Source: Halodesulfovibrio sp. MK-HDV
GTDB lineage: Bacteria > Desulfobacterota > Desulfovibrionia > Desulfovibrionales > Desulfovibrionaceae
DNA length: 64,000 nt
Assembly: GCF_009914765.1 (NCBI RefSeq)
Contig: NZ_WYDS01000016.1
Location: 1-64,000 of the forward strand
Reading direction: 5' to 3'
Shown here: piece after piece, positions 53,969-63,633 of the stretch
Layout: every line of letters starts with the position of its first letter
Position numbering within the stretch: position 1 is the stretch's first letter
Notes under the pieces: generated by a model
What the model was told of the DNA's origin: nothing
Databases searched by the model: none
Seen by the model: only the letters and a program-made list of their open reading frames with translations
Position numbers and translations under genes: made by a program

Positions 53969-54631
53969 ATGATACATTCACTTAAAGCTGTTGTTTTCGA
54001 TTTCGACGGCACACTAGCTATTCCGACCATCGATTTTAACGAGATGAAGCAACGAGCGCACGATGCTGTAAAGATCGTATACCCGAACCTTCCAGATCTT
54101 AATGGTCTCCCACTCCTTGAATGGCTTGATATGGCAAAAGAACAGGCAACTAAGGAAAGACTGTCTATTCTAGATGCAATGGACGAAGCAGCCATCAGCG
54201 CCGCAAAAGATGTTGAGCTTGAAGCTGCAGCACGCAGTGACGTTTTTGCATGGGCTCGCACACTGCTTTCTGAATTACTTAAGAGAGACATTACTCCCTG
54301 TATCGTTACCCGTAACTGCACAGAGGCTGTTCGCATTGTTTTTCCGGATGTAGATGAATACTGCCCGGTCATCCTTACCCGCGATGATGTTCCCATTGTA
54401 AAGCCTGACCCTGACCATCTGCATAGAGCACTTGCACTTGTCGGCTGCCAGCCAGAAGAAGCTATTATGACTGGCGACCACCTGATGGATATTCACACAG
54501 GTAAAGCTGCAGGCACACTAACAGCTGGTGTATGCACCGGAGAAGCCACACGCGAAGAATTTGAAGCAGAAAATCCAGATTTTATTGCAACAGACTGCTG
54601 GGATCTCTTCCTGCAAATGACCGCGCGTTAA
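53969..54631 (+). CDS. HAD-superfamily hydrolase
   Basis: 220 residues from ATG 53,969 (AAGGA upstream). Motif I is 'VVFDFDGTLA' with the nucleophile Asp, motif II Thr is in 'CIVTRNCTEA', motif III Lys in 'IVKPDPDHLHRAL', and motif IV in 'MTGDHLMDIHTGKAAGT'. The helical cap inserted after motif I makes it a subfamily I phosphatase of the phosphoglycolate phosphatase type. The substrate is unknown. Confidence 0.9.
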   Translation: MIHSLKAVVFDFDGTLAIPTIDFNEMKQRAHDAVKIVYPNLPDLNGLPLLEWLDMAKEQATKERLSILDAMDEAAISAAKDVELEAAARSDVFAWARTLLSELLKRDITPCIVTRNCTEAVRIVFPDVDEYCPVILTRDDVPIVKPDPDHLHRALALVGCQPEEAIMTGDHLMDIHTGKAAGTLTAGVCTGEATREEFEAENPDFIATDCWDLFLQMTAR

Positions 54632-54755
54632 GAGAACAATTCTCAGCTGTTACAGAAAAATCATAGCCGATACAGGTGCCAAATAATCACTGACTGGTAA
54701 ACTCAACACGTTACAATCACGCAGTAACCTAGTTAAAGTTTATCAGGAGAGTAAC

Positions 54756-56744
54756 ATGAAAGGCATTCGGCTATCGTTTTTTATCTGGCTGGCCATTTCT
54801 TTTCTTTCAAGCCCAGCTTTTGCAGCTGTTTCACCCAACGCTGCATCCGACACAACCAAAGCTGCTAACGCCCAGTGGTTAAAAATTCTGCCGTTTGCCA
54901 ATGAGCAGGATTTTAAAGATGCCGCAAAAGGCTTCATTGCCCCACTACCCAACGACGGCATAATTAAAAATGCCGAGGGGCGTGTTGTATGGGACATGAA
55001 AGCATTCAAATTTATTACTGAACAGAAAAAAGCCCCCGACACCGTCAACCCTAGCTTGTGGCGTCAAATGCAGCTTGTCATGCAGGGTGGCTTATTTAAA
55101 GTTTGTGACAGAATCTACCAAATACGCAATGCTGACCTTTCAAATATGACCATCATTGAAGGGGACACTGGCATTATTGTCATCGACCCGCTTATCTCAA
55201 CAGAAACAGCAAAGGCAGCTCTTGACCTTTATTTCGCGCATCGCCCTAAGAAACAGATCGTGGCAGTGTTTTATTCACATAGCCATGTAGACCACTTTGG
55301 TGGAGTACGCGGCATAATTGATGAAAAAGATGTCACAGATGGCAAAATTAAAATTTTTGCTCCAGAAGGTTTTACCGAAGCTGCCGTTTCAGAAAACGTG
55401 TATGCCGGTAACGCAATGAGCCGAAGGGCTACATATATGTACGGCAACCTTCTTCCACCATCCCCGCAAGGACAAGTCGGTGCAGGTCTCGGCACCACTA
55501 CATCCACTGGCACTGTCACACTTATCCTCCCGACAGATCTCATCAAAGAAACCGGTCAGAAAGTAAAAATTGACGGACTGGACTTTGAATTCCTCATGGC
55601 TCCAGGCTCTGAAGCACCAGCAGAAATGCATTGGTACGTTAAACAGCTTAAAGCCGTCTCAGCCGCAGAAAACTGCACCCATACACTACATAATACGTAC
55701 ACACTTCGCGGTGCAAAAATTCGTAATCCACTTGCATGGTCAAAATATCTCAACGAAACTATCCAGATGTGGGGGGAAAATGCAGAAGTCCTCTACGGCA
55801 TGCATCACTGGCCTGTATGGGGAAAAGCTGTCGTCGAGAATTTAAAGATGGCTCGTGACGGGTACCGTTTTATTAACGATCAAACACTGCGTCTTGCCAA
55901 TATGGGATACACACCGGATCAAATTGCAGAACAAGTCCATTTCCCAGAGAACTTAGCTCAACATTGGGCAATGCGCGGCTACTACGGCTCTGTATACCAC
56001 AACGTAAAAGCGACCTACGTATTCTACCTCGGTTGGTTTGATGGCAACCCGTCTACCCTGCATGTGCTTCCCCCTGTAAAAGCAGCAAAAAAATATGTTG
56101 AATATATGGGCGGCGCAAAAGCAATCATCACTAAAGCGCGCAAAGCATACGAGAACGGTGAATACCGTTGGGTAGCCGAAGTGGGCAACCATATCGTGTT
56201 TGCGGACCCTTCCAACAAAGAAGCCCGCATGCTGGTGGCAGACGCTCTGGAGCAGATGGGATATCAAGCTGAATCCGGCCCATGGCGTAACTTCTATTTA
56301 ACAGGTGCACAGGAATTACGGGACGGCATCAAAGAACTGCCTGCTCCAAACACATCCTCACCGGATTTTATTAAAGCCGTAGATACGACGATGCTGTTGG
56401 ACTACACAGGAGTGCGCCTTAATCCACAGAAAGCAGCTGGACAGGACATTACTATCAATTTGATACTCACCGACACATCAGAAAAATTTGTTCTGGAACT
56501 TCGAAACTCAGCACTCTCTAACCGCCATGGCACCATTGATAACGCAGACCTCACTCTTGAAATGACGCGAGCCCTTCTTAACAAAATATTCCTCAAAGAA
56601 ACCACACTGGCCGACGCGTTGAAAACGAAAGATATAACAGCAGACGGTGATGAGAAAAAAATCCATGCTCTTTTGGGCATGCTCGACAACTTCCCGTTCT
56701 GGTTTAACATCGTTACGCCAAACGCACCGCAGTCTAAAAACTAA
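54756..56744 (+). CDS. Alkyl/aryl-sulfatase, metallo-beta-lactamase fold (SdsA-like)
   Basis: 662 residues, AGGAG upstream. Signal peptide to about residue 23, then a metallo-beta-lactamase core with the metal motif 'HSHVDH' at residues 175-180, 'GSEAPAEMHWYV' and 'YGMHHWPVWG'. The middle is the alkylsulfatase dimerisation domain and the last 120 residues the SCP2-like C-terminal domain. The family hydrolyses medium- and long-chain alkyl sulfates such as SDS to alcohol and sulfate. The products would suit a sulfate reducer, though a metabolic role is inference. Confidence 0.92.
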   Translation: MKGIRLSFFIWLAISFLSSPAFAAVSPNAASDTTKAANAQWLKILPFANEQDFKDAAKGFIAPLPNDGIIKNAEGRVVWDMKAFKFITEQKKAPDTVNPSLWRQMQLVMQGGLFKVCDRIYQIRNADLSNMTIIEGDTGIIVIDPLISTETAKAALDLYFAHRPKKQIVAVFYSHSHVDHFGGVRGIIDEKDVTDGKIKIFAPEGFTEAAVSENVYAGNAMSRRATYMYGNLLPPSPQGQVGAGLGTTTSTGTVTLILPTDLIKETGQKVKIDGLDFEFLMAPGSEAPAEMHWYVKQLKAVSAAENCTHTLHNTYTLRGAKIRNPLAWSKYLNETIQMWGENAEVLYGMHHWPVWGKAVVENLKMARDGYRFINDQTLRLANMGYTPDQIAEQVHFPENLAQHWAMRGYYGSVYHNVKATYVFYLGWFDGNPSTLHVLPPVKAAKKYVEYMGGAKAIITKARKAYENGEYRWVAEVGNHIVFADPSNKEARMLVADALEQMGYQAESGPWRNFYLTGAQELRDGIKELPAPNTSSPDFIKAVDTTMLLDYTGVRLNPQKAAGQDITINLILTDTSEKFVLELRNSALSNRHGTIDNADLTLEMTRALLNKIFLKETTLADALKTKDITADGDEKKIHALLGMLDNFPFWFNIVTPNAPQSKN

Positions 56745-56753
56745 TACAAAAAG

Positions 56754-56788
56754 AAAAGGCACGACGTAAATGTCGTGCCTTTCTTTTT
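56754..56788 (+). terminator. Terminator of the alkylsulfatase gene
   Basis: AAAAGGCACGAC-GTAAAT-GTCGTGCCTTTC followed by TTTTT. Confidence 0.92.
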
Positions 56789-56814
56789 GTAAATTTTCAT
56801 GCCTTCGAAAAGTC

Positions 56815-56910
56815 TTCAACATGCTTGCCTTCGGCGACTCTTCGAGGAGGAAGGGCTCCGCCCTCCACCCGCAAGGGGCTTGCCCCTTGACCCCGATTAT
56901 TTTGAGTTAT
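56815..56910. repeat. GC-rich intergenic repeat-like element
   Basis: A G/C-rich island in an AT-rich spacer. GGAGGAAGGGCTCCGCCCTCC and AAGGGGCTTGCCCCTT are two palindromes in tandem. Elements of this look recur in Desulfovibrionales intergenic regions as far as I know, but there is no second copy in this window. Confidence 0.5.
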
Positions 56911-57003
56911 TGTTATGGTGGACGGGAAGTTTCTTGTACGTGGGGGCATCAGTGTCTAAAAAAGATATGGCTCTCTTTTAGACGGGAATATCACCTAGAG
57001 TTG

Positions 57004-57573
57004 CTATCCAACCAACAGCAGGCGTATGCCGCCGCCCCAAATGGTTACATTGGAAAATTCACTCGTCTGCGCCCGATGAGCAATGCCATGCAGCGCACCA
57101 ACTCGAATATACTTTTTATACACATCCCAATGTCCCCTATGAAGAAACTGTTCCGCAAGCGAACATACATACTGGGAAGGCAGCTCTATATTTCTTTCAG
57201 CAAGGGCAAAATCGATAAGCAAAGCATTAGGGGCAATGCGCATACATTCACGGACAATCTGTTCTGCAACTTCCGGATCAACCTGATGCAAACCGAAACT
57301 CACAATGCATAAGTCGAAGGAACCGTCTTTAGCATCTAAAAAAGACTGCCCTTCATGTATCTCTCTTTGTGAATGAGCCAACACCGTGTGCAGGGTGTTG
57401 TGATTGAGAACCTCAAGGCGATCAACATACCCATCCAAAGCATGAGACAAAGAAGTCGTATTCTCGCCAATAACAAGGACGTTCCGCGCCCGAGATTTTC
57501 GCACAAGTCTTACGGACTGTTCCACCGTACTAGCAACAATCTTCTTCCATAAAAAAGTGGTTATGGCATTCAC
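57004..57573 (-). CDS. Class I SAM-dependent methyltransferase-like protein
   Basis: 189 residues, starting with GTG at 57,573 (GAGGGG upstream). The motif I strand is 'RNVLVIGENTTSLSHALDG', with a changed glycine pattern, and the motif post-I acidic strand is 'DRLEVLNHN'; 'GSFDLCIVSFGLHQVDPEVAE' corresponds to motif II. The degenerate glycine loop makes SAM binding uncertain. It directly follows the HD protein gene and so is probably co-expressed. Confidence 0.65.
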   Translation of the reverse strand: MNAITTFLWKKIVASTVEQSVRLVRKSRARNVLVIGENTTSLSHALDGYVDRLEVLNHNTLHTVLAHSQREIHEGQSFLDAKDGSFDLCIVSFGLHQVDPEVAEQIVRECMRIAPNALLIDFALAERNIELPSQYVCSLAEQFLHRGHWDVYKKYIRVGALHGIAHRAQTSEFSNVTIWGGGIRLLLVG

Positions 57574-57574
57574 G

Positions 57575-58679
57575 CTATGTCCCCTCTTCTTCAGAAATAT
57601 TACTTGTCAAAACTCGCTGCATTTCTTCACGCACAACAAGCTTCACCTCTTCCATATCCGGCAAAGCTGGCAAGGTGTTAAGCAAACGTTCCATCACACC
57701 GCGGTCATGCAGCAATTGCATAGAAGCACGGTACTCTAAACCAAAGACCCAGCTTGAAAGAAGCAGCTTAAAATCGTTTATGTACCGCATATCACCATAT
57801 CGTACAGACTCGCCATTCAGGACATTCTGCAAGATCTTATAGGTATACTCAGTCGGGCAATCTTCAAGCCCCATGGTAATGACATCACTCTTAGAACCGT
57901 CATGCGTAAAATTAGATACAAGCACTGGAAAAATATCCAGTTTGTCACTGTCGCGCACAATGTGCGTTGCAATACGGATATGTTTTGGAAGTGCTGACGG
58001 AAGCGCATATTTATTGTGCAACGCAACCGTTGCTCTTACTGCATGCTGTATTTCTTTCGGTTCATGCTCCAGGATGCTTTCCTGTTTTAAAATTCGGCAA
58101 CCTAGCAAGCCGTGGTTTACAGAATTCTGATCACTGTAGGTTTTATATATGTTGTACTGCTCAAACCGTCCGACATCGTGAAACAATGCGCCGAGCAACG
58201 CAACATTCATTGTTGATGAATCTAACGACAGCGAAGCAGTAATTTGCTTCGCGTTGCCAAAGACCCGCAATGTATGTTCACGTTTTAAATCAATGTATTG
58301 TTGATCGTGTTGATCAGCTTGTGCATAGCCTTCAACATACTCTGCAAACCATTTTTGATACGATGTAAGATCTGGAGTCATAGCTACTTCTGTAGTGTGT
58401 CGGATTTTTTTTTCTGCCTGAATTTTCGCCTCAGCTTTACGTGCTGCCTTTTCCGCATTACGCGTTGCTTTCGCTTCATCATTCCATTCATCCCACTGTT
58501 TTTCTCTAAAAAACCCTTTAGGGCCAAAGAGGACACGCAGGTAGATGATGATGAACATAAAAAAAAACAAATATAAGAGCATATTGCCCATATTTCGTTG
58601 AAATAAAATTATTTACGGCTTCGTCAAAGGTCTTCGATTCAACAACGGTCTGAGCCCATGATGAAATCTTTTCAAACAC
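57575..58679 (-). CDS. HD-domain phosphohydrolase with N-terminal TM anchor (start reconstructed)
   Basis: The uninterrupted frame starts at ATG 58,591 without a ribosome site. A GTG at 58,679 with GGAGG five bases upstream opens a coding-like stretch ('MFEKISSWAQTVVESKTFDEAVNNF'). It joins the main frame if one base is removed from the coding-strand T9 (58,559-58,567), giving about 367 residues. A TM segment is followed by a charged linker and an HD domain: 'GALFHDVGRFEQYN' (HD pair), 'AVRATVALHNKYALPS' and 'IVRDSDKLDIFPVL'. The nucleotide or RNA substrate is unknown. Confidence 0.72.
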
Positions 58680-58927
58680 TAGAACCTCCGGTATTACACC
58701 TGCTCTCCGAATATGTCCGGAGCGGGATTATCGTCATGCAATATCAAAAAAGTACGCGCGAAAAATATTCTTCTATTTTTTCAAAAGAGTACAGATGGGG
58801 ACAGGGAAATCCGGTTGTCCCAATGTTTTGATTCTGCTAAGTTCATTTGATACTAAATAGTACCAGTCATTCCGTAAAACTGATTCTATAAATACTGTTC
58901 AGAAACCTTCCACATTAGTTGCGAACC

Positions 58928-61900
58928 ATGTCAGATTTTGTACATTTACACTGCCATACAGAATACAGCCTTCTTGATGGCGCTATCCGTTTAGAAGACC
59001 TTTGTCAAAAGGCTTCTGATTTCAACATGCCTGCCGTAGCCATTACTGACCACGGTAACATGTACGGTGCTGTCTATTTTTATCTTATTGCTAAAAAAGC
59101 CGGTCTCAAGCCAATTATCGGGTGTGAAGTGTATATTTCACACGGTGATCATACAGAAAAAACCGGTGACTTTGCCAAAAAGCGCTACCACTTAGTGCTT
59201 CTTGCCCAAAACGAAGAAGGGTACAAAAATCTTTGTAAAATCGTAACGGAAGGTTGCGTTAACGGCTTCCACTATAAGCCTCGTGTCAGCAAAGAGGTTT
59301 TACGCGAGCATAGCGAAGGACTTATTGCTCTTTCCGCATGTCTTGCCGGTGAAGTTCCTCGGTACCTGCTGAACCACTCCATGGACGAAGCAGAAGAAAT
59401 AGCACGAGAATACGCTGAAATTTTCCCGGACAAATTCTACCTAGAGCTACAATCCAACGGATTGAAAGAACAGGAAGAGCTAAACGATAAGCTCATTGAA
59501 CTGTCCAAACGCACAGGGCTTCCTCTTGTGGCAACAAACGACTGCCACTACCTGAATGCATCAGACGTTGAAGCGCACGACACCCTGCTTTGTATCCAGA
59601 CCGGTGCAAAAGTTCAGGATGAAAAACGCATGCGTTTCAACACAACGGAGCTGTACTACAAATCTCCGGAAGAAATGAAGGCTGCGTTTGCACATGTACC
59701 GGAAGCTATTTCCAACACCGTAAAAATTGCTGATCAAATCGATATTGAACTCACATTAGGTGAATACTACTTCCCTGAATACGAGTTGCCTGAAGGCGTG
59801 ACCATGGCTGATGAATTCAGCCGTATGTGTCGTGAGGGTCTTCAAAAACGTATTGATATTATCCCGTACGAAATCGACGAAAAAATTTACTGGGACAGAC
59901 TTGAGCTTGAGCTGAAAGTTATTAACGACATGGGCTTTCCGGCCTACTTCCTCATCGTGCAGGACTTTATTAACTGGGCAAAAGACAACGGTATTCCTGT
60001 CGGACCGGGGCGTGGTTCTGCTGCGGGCTCAATTGTCGCATGGGCACTGCGTATTACCAACCTTGACCCAATCCCGTATGATCTACTCTTCGAACGGTTC
60101 CTGAACGTAGAACGTGTATCCATGCCGGATATCGACGTCGACTTCTGTGAACGCCGTCGAGGCGAAGTTATCCGCTATACCATGGAACAGTATGGCGAAG
60201 ACAAAGTTGCGCAGATTACTACCTTCGGTAAAATGAAGGCAAAAGCAGTAATTAAAGACGTTGCCCGTGCTCAGGGTCTCACATTTCAGGAAGGCGATAG
60301 GATCTCAAAGCTTATCCCTGATGAAATGAATATAACCATTCAAAAAGCGTTAGCGGCAGAACCTGAGCTTGCAGATCTTTATCGTAACGATGCAACTGTT
60401 AAAAAACTTATTGATATTTCCCAGCGCCTCGAGGGTCTTTGTCGCCATGCATCCACTCATGCTGCTGGTGTTGTTATCTCTGACAAGCCGATGGTTGAAT
60501 ACCTGCCACTGTACCGAGATAAAAAAGGCGGCAGGGTAACCCAGTTCGACATGAAAAAGGTTGAAGAAGTCGGTCTTGTAAAATTCGACTTCCTCGGTCT
60601 GCGAACCATGACGGTTATTCAGGATGCTGTAGACAACATCGGATTAGTCGGTAAACCACAACCAGATCTCGACACACTGGCATTTGATGATGCAGCAACG
60701 TACGAGCTCTATCAACGCGGCGATACTGACGGTATTTTTCAGGTAGAATCCTCCGGTATGCGTACGTACCTTCGTATGCTCAAACCGAGTTGTTTCGACG
60801 ATATTATTGCGATGCTCGCCCTCTACCGTCCGGGTCCATTGAACTCCGGTATGGTTGATGAATTTATTAAGCGTAAGCACGGCGAAGTTCCTGTTGTGTA
60901 CCCGCTTCCGTCATTGGAAGACTGCCTGAAGCCTACATACGGTGTTATCGTATATCAGGAACAGGTAATGCAGATTGCACAGATTGTCGGTAATTACACC
61001 CTTGGCGGTGCGGATTTACTGCGTCGTGCAATGGGTAAAAAGAACGCTGAAGCAATGGCGCAGGAGCGTACTAAATTTGTCGCCGGTGCATCTGAAAACG
61101 ACATTCCAAAAGAAAAGGCCGAAGAAATCTTTGACCTTATGGAACAGTTTGCAGCATATGGCTTCAACAAATCCCACTCCGCTGCATACGCACTTATTTC
61201 CTACTGGACCGCATATCTCAAAGTTCATTATCCGGTAGAATTTATGGCTGCCCTCATGACTTCTGAGATGGGCAACCAGGATAAGGTTCTTAAATATGTT
61301 GCGGCATGTCGCGACATGGATGTTTCTGTAAAACAAGCAAATGTTCAGGCATCACGCCGCCAGTTCACCGTACACGAAGGCGAAGTTATCTTCGGCCTCG
61401 GAGCTATTAAAACTGTAGGTGATGAAGCTATCCGCGAAATCGTGGAAGCTCGCGAGGCTGACGGCGAATTTCCATCCATGCTCGACCTTGCCAGCCGTGT
61501 AGGATTACGCAAGGTAACCAAACGAGTAATTGAGAATCTGATTAAAGGTGGCGCAATGGACTGCTTTGGCGTTTCCCGCCGAGGTATGCTTGCTGCTTTG
61601 GACAGCGTCGTTGCTAAAGCTCAGAAGAAAGCTAAGGATAAAGATTCCAATCAGGTTTCTTTATTCACCATGATCGCGGAAGAACCAAAAGTTATCGGCG
61701 GCATCGGGTTTGAGTGCGAAGAACAGACTCTTGAAGAATTTGATGACGAGCAGAAACTGCGTTTTGAAAAAGATGCGCTTGGCTTCTACTTAACAAGTCA
61801 CCCTTTGCAGCCATTCCGCCGCGAGCTACACCGACTGCATTTGCAGCCATTGGAAGAAGCTGCGGACCTTGAGCCGGGTGGAGAAATTAAATGCGCCATT

Positions 61901-62398
61901 CTGGTAACAGCTATGAAAGAGCACGTTACCAAGAAAGGCAACAAGATGGCTTTTATGGACATTGAAGATCTCACCGCTTCCGGCGAGCTTGTTGTTTTTC
62001 CAGAAGCATATGCCGAAGGAAAAGAGCTGTTTTTAAGCGAACAACCACTGTTGTTAACAGCCAAAATCAGTGATCAACAAAACAACGAAGATGGTGACGA
62101 CGAAGACGCTGTAAAAGAAATTAAGTTGTTATGTGAGAAGGTTGAGTCACTCACCGAAGCATGTCAATGCAATCTTGAGCCGACAACAATTGACATACCA
62201 TATAACAGATTATGCATGCAGGCCATCACAGATCTTAAAGAGGTTTTAGTAAAACATAATGGTCCAGTACCAGTTTATGTACGAGCCATGATCAGTGACT
62301 CTGATGCAATTTTCAGTCTGGATGAAGCATACTCTATTCATCCGGGACCTCAATTCGAAAAAGACTTTGCCAAATGGAAAGGAGTTGTCCATGGCTAA
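58928..62398 (+). CDS. dnaE: DNA polymerase III subunit alpha
   Basis: 1,156 residues from ATG 58,928. The N-terminal PHP domain begins 'FVHLHCHTEYSLLDGAIRLEDL'. The polymerase C-family palm has 'VGPGRGSAAGSIVAWAL' and the catalytic 'PDIDVDFCERRR'. Then come 'LCRHASTHAAGVVIS', the helix-hairpin-helix (DnaE2-like finger/beta-binding region), and a C-terminal OB fold ('GEIKCAILVTAMKEHVTKKGNKMAFMDIEDLTASGELVVFP'). It is the replicative polymerase. The stop overlaps the queD start region. Confidence 0.97.
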   Translation: MSDFVHLHCHTEYSLLDGAIRLEDLCQKASDFNMPAVAITDHGNMYGAVYFYLIAKKAGLKPIIGCEVYISHGDHTEKTGDFAKKRYHLVLLAQNEEGYKNLCKIVTEGCVNGFHYKPRVSKEVLREHSEGLIALSACLAGEVPRYLLNHSMDEAEEIAREYAEIFPDKFYLELQSNGLKEQEELNDKLIELSKRTGLPLVATNDCHYLNASDVEAHDTLLCIQTGAKVQDEKRMRFNTTELYYKSPEEMKAAFAHVPEAISNTVKIADQIDIELTLGEYYFPEYELPEGVTMADEFSRMCREGLQKRIDIIPYEIDEKIYWDRLELELKVINDMGFPAYFLIVQDFINWAKDNGIPVGPGRGSAAGSIVAWALRITNLDPIPYDLLFERFLNVERVSMPDIDVDFCERRRGEVIRYTMEQYGEDKVAQITTFGKMKAKAVIKDVARAQGLTFQEGDRISKLIPDEMNITIQKALAAEPELADLYRNDATVKKLIDISQRLEGLCRHASTHAAGVVISDKPMVEYLPLYRDKKGGRVTQFDMKKVEEVGLVKFDFLGLRTMTVIQDAVDNIGLVGKPQPDLDTLAFDDAATYELYQRGDTDGIFQVESSGMRTYLRMLKPSCFDDIIAMLALYRPGPLNSGMVDEFIKRKHGEVPVVYPLPSLEDCLKPTYGVIVYQEQVMQIAQIVGNYTLGGADLLRRAMGKKNAEAMAQERTKFVAGASENDIPKEKAEEIFDLMEQFAAYGFNKSHSAAYALISYWTAYLKVHYPVEFMAALMTSEMGNQDKVLKYVAACRDMDVSVKQANVQASRRQFTVHEGEVIFGLGAIKTVGDEAIREIVEAREADGEFPSMLDLASRVGLRKVTKRVIENLIKGGAMDCFGVSRRGMLAALDSVVAKAQKKAKDKDSNQVSLFTMIAEEPKVIGGIGFECEEQTLEEFDDEQKLRFEKDALGFYLTSHPLQPFRRELHRLHLQPLEEAADLEPGGEIKCAILVTAMKEHVTKKGNKMAFMDIEDLTASGELVVFPEAYAEGKELFLSEQPLLLTAKISDQQNNEDGDDEDAVKEIKLLCEKVESLTEACQCNLEPTTIDIPYNRLCMQAITDLKEVLVKHNGPVPVYVRAMISDSDAIFSLDEAYSIHPGPQFEKDFAKWKGVVHG

Positions 62399-62777
62399 TG
62401 GTATCTGGCGGCTAACTGTGCGTTCCGATTTTGCAGCCGCACACGCACTTCGCAACTACGATGGTAAGTGCGAAAATATTCACGGACACAACTTTGCTGT
62501 TGAAGCTGTTGTAGAAGGTGACAAGCTTTCTGAAGACGTTGAAATTCTTCTCGACTTCAAAGTAATGAAAAGTAAACTGAAAGAAGTCACCGAGCTTATC
62601 GATCATAAAGATTTGAACTGTACAGCTCCGTTTGACAAAATGAACCCTTCATCTGAAAACCTTTCCCGTTTCATTTATCAGGAACTGGGTAAGCGAATTG
62701 AATCATACGGCGTACGCGTTCACTCCGTGACTGTGTCTGAAAAAGCTGCACAGTCTGCGACCTATCTGGAGTTATAG
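62391..62777 (+). CDS. queD: 6-carboxytetrahydropterin synthase QueD
   Basis: 128 residues. ATG 62,391 is inside the last codons of dnaE, with GGAG upstream, so translation is coupled. Zinc and catalytic motifs are 'DFAAAHALRNYDGKCENIHGHNF' (His, catalytic Cys, His-Gly-His) and the C-terminal 'VTVSEKAAQSATY'. It makes 6-carboxytetrahydropterin, the first step from dihydroneopterin triphosphate toward queuosine. It is not near other queuosine genes here. Confidence 0.95.
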   Translation: MANGIWRLTVRSDFAAAHALRNYDGKCENIHGHNFAVEAVVEGDKLSEDVEILLDFKVMKSKLKEVTELIDHKDLNCTAPFDKMNPSSENLSRFIYQELGKRIESYGVRVHSVTVSEKAAQSATYLEL

Positions 62778-62780
62778 GAC

Positions 62781-63395
62781 ATGATGGATTTGAACTGGCA
62801 GGTCATTTTTGAAATCTCTGTCACATTATTTTTGATTTTCGATCCGCTTGGCAACGCCGCCATGTGTCTACCTATGCTGGGCGCTTTTACGCCCAAGCAA
62901 CAGCGACGCATTATGCTGCGAGAGCTCGTTATCGCACTCGGAATCATTCTTTCGTTCATGTACCTTGGTGACAACCTGCTCGGTTTGCTTAACATTCATC
63001 ACTCTACACTACGTATTGCCGGTGGTATTATCCTGCTCATCATTTCCATGAAAATGGTATTCCCACAGGGTAATGGTTCTTCAACAGATCTTGAGAAAGA
63101 TCCGTTTATTGTGCCTATTGCTGTCCCGCTCCTCGCTGGACCATCCTTGCTGGCAGCAGTCATGCTGTATGCAGCACGATCTCAAGAGAGCCCGCATGGC
63201 AACACAGAACTGTTAACAGCTATCTTTTTGTCATGGCTTGTTACCGCCATTATCCTGCTCTGCTCCTCGTCCCTTACCAAAATATTAGGGCACCGGGGTT
63301 TGCGGGCAACAGAACGTCTCATGGGACTCATTCTGATTTTTATGGCCGTTCAAATGCTTGAAGACGGCATCCGCATGTTTGTAGAAACATTTTAG
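62781..63395 (+). CDS. MarC/UPF0056 family membrane protein
   Basis: About 204 residues; start at 62,781 or the next ATG. Six TM segments with the signature 'SVTLFLIFDPLGNAAMCLPML' near the start and 'VPIAVPLLAGPSLLAAVML' in the middle. The family (MarC, YhgN) has no assigned transport function. It follows queD by only three bases, so it is in the dnaE-queD transcript, and it ends before a terminator. Confidence 0.92.
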   Translation: MMDLNWQVIFEISVTLFLIFDPLGNAAMCLPMLGAFTPKQQRRIMLRELVIALGIILSFMYLGDNLLGLLNIHHSTLRIAGGIILLIISMKMVFPQGNGSSTDLEKDPFIVPIAVPLLAGPSLLAAVMLYAARSQESPHGNTELLTAIFLSWLVTAIILLCSSSLTKILGHRGLRATERLMGLILIFMAVQMLEDGIRMFVETF

Positions 63396-63439
63396 AAGAC
63401 TACAGCGCCCCGTGTGCCATACGTCTTTTTAAAGACATT

Positions 63440-63490
63440 AAACGGCCATCTTTTTTCGATACTTTATCGAATAAAGATGGCCGTTTTTTT
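63440..63490 (+). terminator. Terminator of the dnaE-queD-marC unit
   Basis: AAACGGCCATCTTT...AAGATGGCCGTTTTTTT. Confidence 0.9.
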
Positions 63491-63633
63491 AGACTAAAGT
63501 CAGCACACTATAAAAAATATTGATCCAAAAACTCGAATGAATATCACATATTCACGACACACAAACTTTTTGAAAATGAGCTCTACGTTCTAATCTGGAA
63601 AATTCAAAATAAGCACTGTTACCCTTTCTGCTC

